Origin: Aurantiochytrium sp. KH105
Taxonomy: Eukaryota > Sar > Bigyra > Thraustochytrida > Thraustochytriidae
Assembly (NCBI GenBank): GCA_003116975.1
Contig: BGKB01000006.1
Coordinates: forward strand, 124,001-188,000
DNA length: 64,000 bases
Reading direction: 5' to 3'
Position 1 is the first letter of the stretch. Every line of letters starts with the position of its first letter. The notes beneath the pieces were generated by a model. The model had not been told where the DNA came from and made no database searches. It saw only the letters and a list, made by a program, of their open reading frames with translations. The position numbers and the translations under genes are program-made. This document shows, piece by piece, positions 48,387 through 56,931 of this stretch.

Positions 48387-51300
48387 TCAGGCTTCGAGCA
48401 GCTCGGCCAGGTCCAATTTTACCGTCTCCGCGAGCGCTTGCGCAAAGTCAAACGGAACCGTACACTTGAGTTTCACCAAATCGAGATCTTCTGCGCGAGA
48501 GACACGGGTCAAAAGCCCCGCGCTGATGAGCGAGGCTACTTGCTTGTTGAGCTGCCGGGTCGGCCGACGTTTGCCCGGAGCACCTTGCGCTTCATCGCCA
48601 GGCCGTGACGCGCTTGCCTCCAGCATACCCTCCAAAGCGCGATACAGGTTCACGAGCCGCTCTAAGTTGAACACTTTGGGGCCAAGAAGCAACTGACCGG
48701 CGCTTGCGCCTGCGAGCTTCCGAGATGTTGCAGCACTTCCATACTTTTGCTGCTTTGACAACTTGCGCGCGTGCCCAAAAAGTGTGCGATCGTGCTCCGG
48801 GCTATTGTACGATCCGAGAAAGGAAGCCAGGAGGACAACCTTTGAATCATACGGGAGGTCGGCAGCGCGCTTGATCTCGTCACGCTCCCAGCGCTCGAGA
48901 GTATGTCCATTGGGGTTCTCGGCCCGTGGATCGAGCTCGAAATCGTGGTGATACAGCATCTTGAAAGTGAGCCCCACACGTCCCTCTAAAGCAACGCGAA
49001 ATGCAGTTTGCGGGTTCCCCAAAGATCCCGGGCGCTTCACGAGCGCGTCCCAGAGGTCAGAGCAAATACGAGACATTTCGCGCAAATCGCGGACCTGCGA
49101 AGAAAAGGTCTGCAACGCCACGGCTACAAAACTTCGCACATCACCCTCAGAATACGCTTTGCCTGCGCGAGCGCCAAGCTGCATCATCAGGATCTTACGC
49201 TGCTCCATTTGCGAGTATGCGGGAAACTCGACAAAGCACGTCGACGCGTTACGCAGCGCCAAACTCATGGGCCCGGGAAGTTCGGATGTTGTCAGCACAA
49301 CGCAGATATTGCACCCCGTTGTACGCTCAATGCGTAGCAGCGCGGGCAAAAACTTGGGGCCCAAATCTTCGAGTCGAGACACGTTTTCCAGCAACAGATA
49401 AAAGGTTTCCTTCGCCTCGCGCGAAGGCCGAAATCGCCGGGAAATCTCCAGCATAAACTCGCGCATGCTCCCGCAGCGCTCTGGCGCGAGCTGCCAACGC
49501 TTGCGCGCCTCGGGTATGGCAGAGCCCCCTACAGAGACCACGCTTGCTTCGCCTGTCTCGGGTACTACTTCATTGCCAGCAATGTCCATAGTCGTGGGCA
49601 CAACGTTCTCGTTGTCGAAGCTCGTCTGACGCCCCTGTGCAGACTGGCTCTCTGGCGACAGAACGATCCCCAGACTCTCGAGCACGGCTCGATTCTCCGC
49701 CACATTGCGATTTTTGCGTGCAATATAGGAGTCCTCTGCATCGGCATCGTCGGCGTCATGTTCATCGCCGCCCTCATCGGCGTTTTCAGCTTCGGTATCC
49801 GCGAGGTCCATAAAGTTCCCCGCATCGCCAGTCTCGATGGGCGCGGGCATCTGCGATATCAGCCGCTGAAAAAGAATTGTTGGCGTGTAGCACTCCTCGC
49901 AATCAACCGCGGCAAATGGATACTTCAGAGCATTGAGAAGCGCTCGTATCACGCCACTCTTTCCGGTCGCTGTGTCGCCATGCAGGACGAGATGCGATGT
50001 CAAGAGATGACGCGGGGTCATAATGCCTGCAAGCACGTCAATTTGCTCTTCACGGCCAGGCCAACGAAGTTTCAGCTCGCTCGTAGCCGCGAGCACTTCT
50101 TCAAACTCGTCATGGAGATGCGATCCGGACGGATGTTCGTACCGAGGCGCCTTCATAACCTTATTTTCATCGTCACAAAGCCGAGGACGGATCGCATCAT
50201 CGCCATCTGTTCCGTCTTGCGTTTCATTGACACCGCTTCTTTCGGGAACCGCTGCGTCGACATCAACGTCAGATTCGCCAGCGGCAGACGCTAGCTCCAT
50301 CGCTTCGACGTCCCCGGCCTCGCTGCTCGATTCTGCTCCTTTGTCGCCGAACGTATCGCGAGCTCGGCCAGGGTCCACACCTGAGAGAGCCCCGTCAGAA
50401 GATGTGACCTTTTCCTCGCTTGGCGTCGTAAGGAGTGCTCGATGAAGGCTTTGCTGGATTGCTCCACGATTGAGCTTGATCCACTCACACATGCTGGCTT
50501 GCGAAGGAATGACGGTTTCCCCTCGAACGCCGTCCGAGATTCGCTTAATACCAGGCGCGAGAAAGATCTCGGTGTCGATACCCGATCCGTACTTGTACGT
50601 CCAGCCAGCTTCCCTCAACATTGGGAAAAAGTCACGAAAGAAGTTCGCCGGTCGGGGCTGTTCATCACGAAGAGTCTGCATGTACTCGTTGAACTTGCGT
50701 AGAGCATCGGCCTTCTCGTTTTCTTCTTCGTCATCCTCGCTATCGCTGTTGCCGCGGTCCTCGCCGTCGCTGTTGTCGTTATCATTGTGCGAAGCGCCTT
50801 GACCACCAAGTGTCTCTCGTTGCTCGCGAAGAAACTTGCAGACTTCAGAGACTCGGGAGAAGAAGGTCGATCCTGACACGCCCAAGGGGGCGCGGAAACC
50901 TTTCTGCGGTCTAGTCAGACCCTTGGTGCGCCGCCGCGTGCGCTTCCAGCCTCTTTTGGCGAGGCATGGCCACACATCGTCCCAAAAGTTATCTTCTGAG
51001 ATTTCCTCGGGCAGCTCTTCGTCATCCTCGTCGTCAATTTCGTCCACATCCTCATCGTCCAGTTCATTGCTGCCAGTACGCCGTTCTCGTACGGAATCTT
51101 CACGCTGTACCTCGGACCGGCGCCTCTTCTTTCCGCGAATGACTGATGACGTAGGGCTCGACTTGTTCTTCATGATAAAGTTCGATACGGCTCGCCTCAT
51201 GCTCCGAAATACTGTGCAGTGGTCTTCCTTGTAGACGGCAAGGCCCCGCGGACCCTCGCGCATGGGCTCTGCGTCGGGACTGATGAAGAGATTGTCGACC

Positions 51301-54300
51301 TGACGCCAGCCACGACCCATCATCGCAGACCACATCTCCAGCACAGATTGAGAGACTGGCGAGGTTGCCGCGGCGGAAGCCTTGCGCGGCTCTCGTAGAT
51401 TTTGAAAATGATTGTACAGGGCATCTTCCGAGTCGAATACGGTTTCGCCCAAAATGCCGTCTTCCACGGTCGCCACGTTGGGGGCCAAATAATAGTGCGA
51501 GACGAGGCCACGTCCGATTTTGTAGTGCCAGCCTTCCTCGCGGAGCCGAGGCCAGAGTTCCTTGCGCGAAAGCTGCGCGTAGGAAACCCTTTCATTTTCC
51601 GACTCAGCTTCGTCATCTTCATCTTCTTCTTCTTCGTCATCGTCACTGTCTGCATCACTCTGATCGTCATCACCCGTATTTTCGCCACCAACCTCGACCT
51701 CATCGTCATCATCGCTACTTTCTGAGGCTGCTCCTTCCGAGATTCCGCTCGTCGCCGCCGCTTCAAGTTGACGACGGACTTCGTTGGCATAACGAGGGGT
51801 GCGCTTGACGTAGTCGAGAACTTCCTCCTCACGAACCCACATGTCGACGCCCAAAGTTCCCTCGGAACTCTTCTTCACTTCCGGAAGCGCGTAGCGCCAT
51901 GAACCTTCGAGACCACTGTAAGGAAAATACTGCCACGAAAGATGACGAAGAATTCCCCAAATGTCGTTGAAGGTGGCAGTCTCAAGAATGTCTTGATCCG
52001 ATTGATCGTCATCCTCACCGTGATGACTTTCACCATCGTGGTCCTCCTCGTCGTCAGCGTCAGAAGCGACGTCCTCCTCGTCTGACTCGCTGGCATTGCT
52101 GCTGCTCATGGGTGAAGCTTCTTCCTCGAGACGACGGCGCACGGCGTCCGCCACGTCCGGGGTGCGCTTCACGTAGTCGAGGAGATCGTCCTCTTTTACC
52201 CACATGTTCACGCCAAGAGTTCCATCGGAACTCTTTTTCACCGAAGGAAGCGCGTAACGCCAGGACCCTTCGAGTCCGCTATAAGGAAAGTACTGCCATG
52301 ACATTGAACGGAGAACGTGCCAGACTTGGTTGAAAGTTGCAGAGGCGAGGATGTCGTTCTCGTCATCGCGAGCGTTTTTGCTACTGTCGGCACTCGCTTC
52401 GTCCACATCGTCGATTTCATTGTCTGACGCCGTCGCGAAGCCTTCGAGCGAGCGCCGTCTGGTGCCGTGGCTTTGCCTCCGCGTTGAACGCTTGAGCTGT
52501 CCTTCGGAGTGTCGTCTGCGCGTCTGGGCGAATTTGCGACCGCGGCCTGCGACAAAAGATGCCTTGTTGACCTTTTGGGAGACTTTGCCACGTCTGAACT
52601 TGCCAACGGCTTGCTTAAGAACGATCTCCCAGCCTTGAATCTCACCAAGCCGTTTGTCGTTACTATCGCGCCAGCGCTGCAGAATTTCCTGGCTCACATC
52701 GCGACGAAGTGTAGGATTGCTGATGATGTGATCCATCACCGCACTTTTGAGGTCGAAACGCTCATCAGCGTCACCATATTTGTCAGAGGGCTTGATAAAG
52801 GTTGTTTGCAAAGCAGCGTCGTGGTCTTCGACGCCTCTCCAGCCAAACTGCTCTTGCAGAATTTCCCAGAGCTCTTCTTGTCCGGCCTTTTCCACGACGT
52901 GAGCATGAAAAGCCGAGTTCATCTCACTGTCTGGTTGTGAGTTTTCCTCGTCCTCAATTTCGTCCTCCTCGTCGTCCATGACGTCTTCATCTTCGTTGTC
53001 GTCGTCTTCGTCCTCGTCTTCGTCGTCAGCATCACTATAGTCGTCCATCATCTCGCGGTCTTTCTCATCGTCCAATTTCTGCTTCTCCCGTAGCATAACA
53101 TAGAGAAAGTCAATGCACGTCTTGCGCAGCCTCGCATCGGTCCGCACCAAATTCATGACATCTTGTTCCTTTTGGAAAAGATCCTTGCCCACCACGCCTT
53201 GTCGCTTTTGCTTGACGTGAGGCATGGCGTACATAAAGTCCTCCAAACCACTCCCTGGGAACCATCTCCAGCCTGACGTCTTGAGGATGTCCCAGATGAT
53301 TGCAAAGTCAGATGTTTCAAAGACCTTGGTAGCGCGCTTTCGTAGTGACGGGTCCGCCCGACTGAGGTCGTCTTCGGACTCGCCCTCCTCCGCGTTAGTA
53401 CGCTCTCGCACCTTGCGTGGCAAGGGAGGCAGGTTCTCCTCGTCCTCGTCTTCCCCTTCGTCTGCAACGTCCATGTCCGAAGAGGCGGTTTGATTGTCTT
53501 CTTCCTCGTTATCACTTGCGTCGTCGTCCTCGTCGTGGTGGTGGTCATCGCTACCGCCTTCGTGATCGCCATCCAGACTAATTTCCTCATTCTCTTGTTC
53601 ATCCTCGGATTGCAGGGCGCTCTCCGAATCATCCTCATTGTTTTCACGCGTCGAGGCTGGCTGAGGGCCCGAGACCAAGAAATCCGTGTCCTCACCGAAT
53701 ATACCCTCGAGGTTATCAACGCCGATCTTCTCAGCATACTCTTCGCAAAGTACTTCACGCAAATGCATCTCACAGCGATCAAGCCAGGTTGGATGAGCAC
53801 GAACGTAGTCGACCACCTCGGACTCCTCGAGCCACATGTCGTGACCAATCTTGCCATCCGAGGCTCGCGGCACGTCAGGCAAGGCGTATGCAAAGCTGTT
53901 TTCGAGACCCGACCAAGGAAAGTATTTCCAGTGACAGTCGTAACGAAGAAAGTTCCATATGTCGTTGAAGCTCGCCTTGTCCATGAGGCGAGCCTGAAGT
54001 TTGTCCTTGAGCTCGGCGCGAAGAGCAGCATTCCTTTGCCTGCGTTTGTTGGCCTTTAGCACCTGTCGACGCTTGTTTTCAGCCTCCTTGCGTTTTTGCG
54101 CTTCTCGCGCCTCCTTTTGCAGCTTGCGCTCCTTCTCGCGTCGTTCTTGGGCACGAGCACGCGCCGCTTCTTGGTCGCGACGATGCTCTTCCTCGATCCT
54201 TGCATTTCTTACATCCTCTTCGAAGATGTCCTCGACCTGTTTTGCGATACTTTGCGTGCACAAGACGTGCTCGTGCATGACATTCTCGCGACACCACATG

Positions 54301-55088
54301 TTTTCGCCCATCGATCCATCTGTACGACGCGTGACCCCTGGCATGAGATAGAGCCAGCTGCCCTCAATACCCGAGTAAGGAATAAAGCCCCACCCGAGAC
54401 GATTACGCAAGACCGACCACAAATCTTGAAAAGATGCTTGCGCGGTCAGCGGGTAGCGTTTGCGCGCCTTGGCCAGGGGCAGCTTTTTGGTCTGGTACAG
54501 ATGGCTGTGCATGCTGTCTCTGCTCACTTCGTCGTGCTGCTCGCTCAGAGGTGAGACAGTGCGATGCCGCCGAAAACGCTCCTTGTCTTGTTGCTGGTGA
54601 TCTTGGAGCATCTGCCGGTTTTGCGTCATCTTGGTTTTCATTTTCCTTTGCTTTTGCGTCTGCTTGTTCCTCTTCAATGTCTGCGGATTATTGCTGCTTC
54701 TCCTTTCCGATGATCCGCCTTGGTGCTCCGACTGCGAGCGCTGCGCGGCGAGATCACGCTCGATCGCAGCAGTGGTGTCTGCGAGCCCGGCCTGACGGCT
54801 GATCTGGCGTCGGATGATGGCCTCCGCGCGAGCAGCCATCTCTGGATCTTGCTTGACAAGCTCAACAATCTCATCCTCGTCAGTCCACATGGTCTGGCCA
54901 AGGACGGCTTCGCTCTTTTTCACGCCAGGAAGCGCATAAGCCCATGCGGCCTCGAGTCCGTGATGAGGAAAGTATACCCATCCCATTTCCCGTTGCAGGA
55001 CATTGGGCCAGAGCATCTGGAAGGTGACATCGCGAGCAAAGTTGAAGTTGTCGAGCTCATCCTTTCCCTCTCGACGTATGCGCTCCAT
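48387..55088 (-). CDS. ORC5: ORC5 fused to an array of Trp-rich repeats (main ORF, 2,233 aa)
   Basis: The C-terminal part (about 1,665-2,233) is origin recognition complex subunit 5, an AAA+-like subunit of the origin-licensing complex: RWPGREEQIDVL; Walker A GDTATGKS with K1710; DCEECYTP; LPYDSKVVLLASFLGSYNSPEHD near 2,085; LLGPKVFNLERLVNLYRAL; KCTVPFDFAQALAETVKLD near the end. The Walker B-like strand reads FYLLLENVSRL, with Glu-Asn where human ORC5 has Asp-Lys. Ahead of it lie eleven copies of a roughly 70-residue module of the form W..LR...W.YFP.SGLE..W.YALP.VK...G.LG..MW..E..V..YV. Approximate genome positions: 55037, 54440, 53975, 53315, 52890, 52350, 51985, 51575, 51340, 51000, 50665 (each start, reading down). 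Long acidic linkers separate them. Human ORC5 is only about 435 aa. The true N-terminus is probably the adjoining upstream ORF in another frame. Confidence 0.9.
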   Translation of the reverse strand: MERIRREGKDELDNFNFARDVTFQMLWPNVLQREMGWVYFPHHGLEAAWAYALPGVKKSEAVLGQTMWTDEDEIVELVKQDPEMAARAEAIIRRQISRQAGLADTTAAIERDLAAQRSQSEHQGGSSERRSSNNPQTLKRNKQTQKQRKMKTKMTQNRQMLQDHQQQDKERFRRHRTVSPLSEQHDEVSRDSMHSHLYQTKKLPLAKARKRYPLTAQASFQDLWSVLRNRLGWGFIPYSGIEGSWLYLMPGVTRRTDGSMGENMWCRENVMHEHVLCTQSIAKQVEDIFEEDVRNARIEEEHRRDQEAARARAQERREKERKLQKEAREAQKRKEAENKRRQVLKANKRRQRNAALRAELKDKLQARLMDKASFNDIWNFLRYDCHWKYFPWSGLENSFAYALPDVPRASDGKIGHDMWLEESEVVDYVRAHPTWLDRCEMHLREVLCEEYAEKIGVDNLEGIFGEDTDFLVSGPQPASTRENNEDDSESALQSEDEQENEEISLDGDHEGGSDDHHHDEDDDASDNEEEDNQTASSDMDVADEGEDEDEENLPPLPRKVRERTNAEEGESEDDLSRADPSLRKRATKVFETSDFAIIWDILKTSGWRWFPGSGLEDFMYAMPHVKQKRQGVVGKDLFQKEQDVMNLVRTDARLRKTCIDFLYVMLREKQKLDDEKDREMMDDYSDADDEDEDEDDDNEDEDVMDDEEDEIEDEENSQPDSEMNSAFHAHVVEKAGQEELWEILQEQFGWRGVEDHDAALQTTFIKPSDKYGDADERFDLKSAVMDHIISNPTLRRDVSQEILQRWRDSNDKRLGEIQGWEIVLKQAVGKFRRGKVSQKVNKASFVAGRGRKFAQTRRRHSEGQLKRSTRRQSHGTRRRSLEGFATASDNEIDDVDEASADSSKNARDDENDILASATFNQVWHVLRSMSWQYFPYSGLEGSWRYALPSVKKSSDGTLGVNMWVKEDDLLDYVKRTPDVADAVRRRLEEEASPMSSSNASESDEEDVASDADDEEDHDGESHHGEDDDQSDQDILETATFNDIWGILRHLSWQYFPYSGLEGSWRYALPEVKKSSEGTLGVDMWVREEEVLDYVKRTPRYANEVRRQLEAAATSGISEGAASESSDDDDEVEVGGENTGDDDQSDADSDDDEEEEDEDDEAESENERVSYAQLSRKELWPRLREEGWHYKIGRGLVSHYYLAPNVATVEDGILGETVFDSEDALYNHFQNLREPRKASAAATSPVSQSVLEMWSAMMGRGWRQVDNLFISPDAEPMREGPRGLAVYKEDHCTVFRSMRRAVSNFIMKNKSSPTSSVIRGKKRRRSEVQREDSVRERRTGSNELDDEDVDEIDDEDDEELPEEISEDNFWDDVWPCLAKRGWKRTRRRTKGLTRPQKGFRAPLGVSGSTFFSRVSEVCKFLREQRETLGGQGASHNDNDNSDGEDRGNSDSEDDEEENEKADALRKFNEYMQTLRDEQPRPANFFRDFFPMLREAGWTYKYGSGIDTEIFLAPGIKRISDGVRGETVIPSQASMCEWIKLNRGAIQQSLHRALLTTPSEEKVTSSDGALSGVDPGRARDTFGDKGAESSSEAGDVEAMELASAAGESDVDVDAAVPERSGVNETQDGTDGDDAIRPRLCDDENKVMKAPRYEHPSGSHLHDEFEEVLAATSELKLRWPGREEQIDVLAGIMTPRHLLTSHLVLHGDTATGKSGVIRALLNALKYPFAAVDCEECYTPTILFQRLISQMPAPIETGDAGNFMDLADTEAENADEGGDEHDADDADAEDSYIARKNRNVAENRAVLESLGIVLSPESQSAQGRQTSFDNENVVPTTMDIAGNEVVPETGEASVVSVGGSAIPEARKRWQLAPERCGSMREFMLEISRRFRPSREAKETFYLLLENVSRLEDLGPKFLPALLRIERTTGCNICVVLTTSELPGPMSLALRNASTCFVEFPAYSQMEQRKILMMQLGARAGKAYSEGDVRSFVAVALQTFSSQVRDLREMSRICSDLWDALVKRPGSLGNPQTAFRVALEGRVGLTFKMLYHHDFELDPRAENPNGHTLERWERDEIKRAADLPYDSKVVLLASFLGSYNSPEHDRTLFGHARKLSKQQKYGSAATSRKLAGASAGQLLLGPKVFNLERLVNLYRALEGMLEASASRPGDEAQGAPGKRRPTRQLNKQVASLISAGLLTRVSRAEDLDLVKLKCTVPFDFAQALAETVKLDLAELLEA

Positions 55089-56562
55089 TTCCTTGCGCCG
55101 CTTGCGCTTTTTTCGTTTTCTTTACGGTGTTGGAACGCTTGTTTGCTCGTGCCATGTCTTGTCTTGAAGCCTCTTCCTTTTCCTCTCGCCACGCGTCAAC
55201 GAGATCAGGACGGCGTTGCAGGACGTATCTTCCGAGCATGCGCTCGCCCATGAACATGTTCTTATTTTTGGTGCCTTTCGACTTGTTTGCGATGTTTGGC
55301 ATGAGATAGCAGAATGAGTTGAAAGCATCGCCGTTGGCATGGCTCCAGCCTTCTGCCTGGAGTCGCGGCCACACCCAGGTTCCAATGTCCTGCTCCTCGG
55401 AGCCAGGACTTGGCTTACCTTGGAGTGACCGTCTCCGCCGCGTCCGATCGACGCCCAAACGGTCGTCCTCGTCGTCGTTTTCGTCGTTCTCGTCGTCATC
55501 GTCGTCCTCGTCCGATTTCCCCATCGTTCCCGCGGGCGCCCAATGGCCACCGCTGGACCTTCTACGGCGCTTGCTAAGATGATGTGCGGACAGCGACCGA
55601 GTTTTGTTGGAAGCAGAAGATGCGGCCGCCTTACGGGCAGACATCGCCGCAGCCTCGGCCTCTAGAGCGCTGTTGAGCAGCTCGTGCGTCGGTGTGGAGT
55701 CGCCCTCTGATTCCGGCAGAGAGGCATTGTTGAGTTCGTCGGGGAACTTGGCGTAAAATTCGCCAAAGATATCGTAGTAGGACTCATGCATCTTTTCCGC
55801 AAGGTGATCGAGCAAAAGGTTTGGACCAAGCCACATGTCCACATTGCTTGCTCCGGCTTGCCGGTTCTTTACGTGCGGCTTGGCGTAGAAGAAGCCGTCT
55901 TTGGTATTGAAGGACCGCCAGCCTCGCTTGGAAAGCATCTTCCACAGGGGCTGGAACTTGGGTCGAAGATCCTTGCCGCGGACCTTTTCCGGGATCTTGG
56001 GCGTCGAGAATCGCAAGCTCTCTCGCCGAGATTTTTTTCCTGACCTGACCTCGATCTTGTGCTGGTCAAAGTCGACAGAGATGGGCGATGGGTTTTCCAC
56101 CTCGCTTGCGCTCACACGAGCGATTGCGCTGCTTCGCATTTGGTGTCTTTGTCGCTGCGCCTTCCCGCTGCGCCTTCCCGCTGGCGTCGTTTGTGTTTCC
56201 GTAGCACGCCTCGAGGGCGTCCGCCTTGCTCTCACGGGCGTCGCGGCACCTCGTGCGCTCTTGTCTCCGCCGTCGCCTTCTTCCTTGTCGCCGCTGTCGT
56301 CGTCGGCGGCGGCGGCGTCGTCGTCGTCGTCGTCGGCCCGCGCCTCGCGCTCTTCGCCTTGGCGCCGCGCTCTCGTGCGCGGCGTCTCGCTCCCGCGCGC
56401 GAGCATCTCGCGCTTCTTCAGCTGCTGCCGCTTCACGCGCTCGCGCTCCCTCTCCTGCTCGCGCTCGCGCTCGCGCTCCCGCGCGCGCCTCGGCCCCGTC
56501 GCGCGCGGCGTCAGCGGCGCCAGCGGCCTTCTGCTCGGCGTCCGCCCGGCCTCGCGTCCCAT
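55057..56562 (-). CDS. N-terminal part of the ORC5/Trp-repeat protein, broken off by a frame change (501 aa)
   Basis: It overlaps the ORC5-fusion ORF by 32 bp and contains two more of the same modules: KFQPLWKMLSKRGWRSF...DMWLGPNLLLDHL (from about 55980) and WVWPRLQAEGWSHANGDAF...MFMGERMLGRYV (from about 55390). Its N-terminal 200 residues are basic and Arg/Glu-rich with SPIS-like and TPxR sites, as in chromatin proteins. After KTKK in this frame it reads only 16 more residues to a stop, whereas the +1 frame continues with a basic KRKRRKE-type stretch straight into the ORC5-fusion ORF. The simplest reading is one gene, complement(48387..56562), with a one-base error or real frameshift at the A6 run (55108-55113). 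It starts at the ATG at 56560-56562. Confidence 0.8.
   Translation of the reverse strand: MGREAGRTPSRRPLAPLTPRATGPRRAREREREREQERERERVKRQQLKKREMLARGSETPRTRARRQGEEREARADDDDDDAAAADDDSGDKEEGDGGDKSARGAATPVRARRTPSRRATETQTTPAGRRSGKAQRQRHQMRSSAIARVSASEVENPSPISVDFDQHKIEVRSGKKSRRESLRFSTPKIPEKVRGKDLRPKFQPLWKMLSKRGWRSFNTKDGFFYAKPHVKNRQAGASNVDMWLGPNLLLDHLAEKMHESYYDIFGEFYAKFPDELNNASLPESEGDSTPTHELLNSALEAEAAAMSARKAAASSASNKTRSLSAHHLSKRRRRSSGGHWAPAGTMGKSDEDDDDDENDENDDEDDRLGVDRTRRRRSLQGKPSPGSEEQDIGTWVWPRLQAEGWSHANGDAFNSFCYLMPNIANKSKGTKNKNMFMGERMLGRYVLQRRPDLVDAWREEKEEASRQDMARANKRSNTVKKTKKAQAAQGNGAHTSRGKG
55108..55113 (-). other. Homopolymer at the frame break of the ORC5-fusion gene
   Basis: Six A on the coding strand within ACG AAA AAA GCG. 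One A fewer joins the two ORFs. A stop in the downstream frame (TAA within CACCGTAAAG) and the upstream ORF's TGA at 55057 confine the shift to a window of about 70 bp. Confidence 0.7.
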
Positions 56563-56931
56563 CCCGCCGGTCCCTGCCGGCCACCGCCTGCCGCGCGGCC
56601 TCCGCGCCCGCGCCGCCGCGTCCGCGCCGCGTCCGCGCCGTCGCGGCCGCCTCGCGCGTCGCGCTCGCGCTCGCGCTCGCGCTCGCGGCCTCGGGGTCTG
56701 GGTCCGCGCCGCGCGTCTCGTTGCTCTACTCCGCTCTGCTCCCGGGCGGCTTGACAGTGAGTTCGAGGCTACGGTTAGCTGAGCGAGCGCGGCAAACGGC
56801 GGTGGTTAGGCGAAGCGGCCTATCGCCGCTGCGCCGGGTCTCTTCCCCAGAAACCGCCCCGCGGCACCGACTTGGCGCAGAGCAAGAGAGAAAGTCTGGT
56901 CATCAAATTGCAAACAAGCAGCCATTGAGCC
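56563..56931. promoter_or_regulatory. Divergent promoter region, extremely GC-rich
   Basis: 369 bp between the divergent starts of the ORC5-repeat gene and the first nuclease-kinase gene; CGCGCTCGCGCTCGCG-type repeats dominate 56660-56690. From about 56885 the sequence is shared with the region just upstream of the second nuclease-kinase gene (AGAAAGTCTGGTCA), marking the left edge of the duplication. Confidence 0.55.

Noticed and set aside
55104-55117. Programmed -1 frameshift at an A-AAA-AAG heptamer
   Set aside because: The heptamer is not in the phase needed for -1 slippage, and the required change is +1.
55089-55128. Tiny intron (GTAAAG...AG) joining the two repeat ORFs
   Set aside because: It would be only about 25-34 nt, too short for a normal spliceosomal intron.
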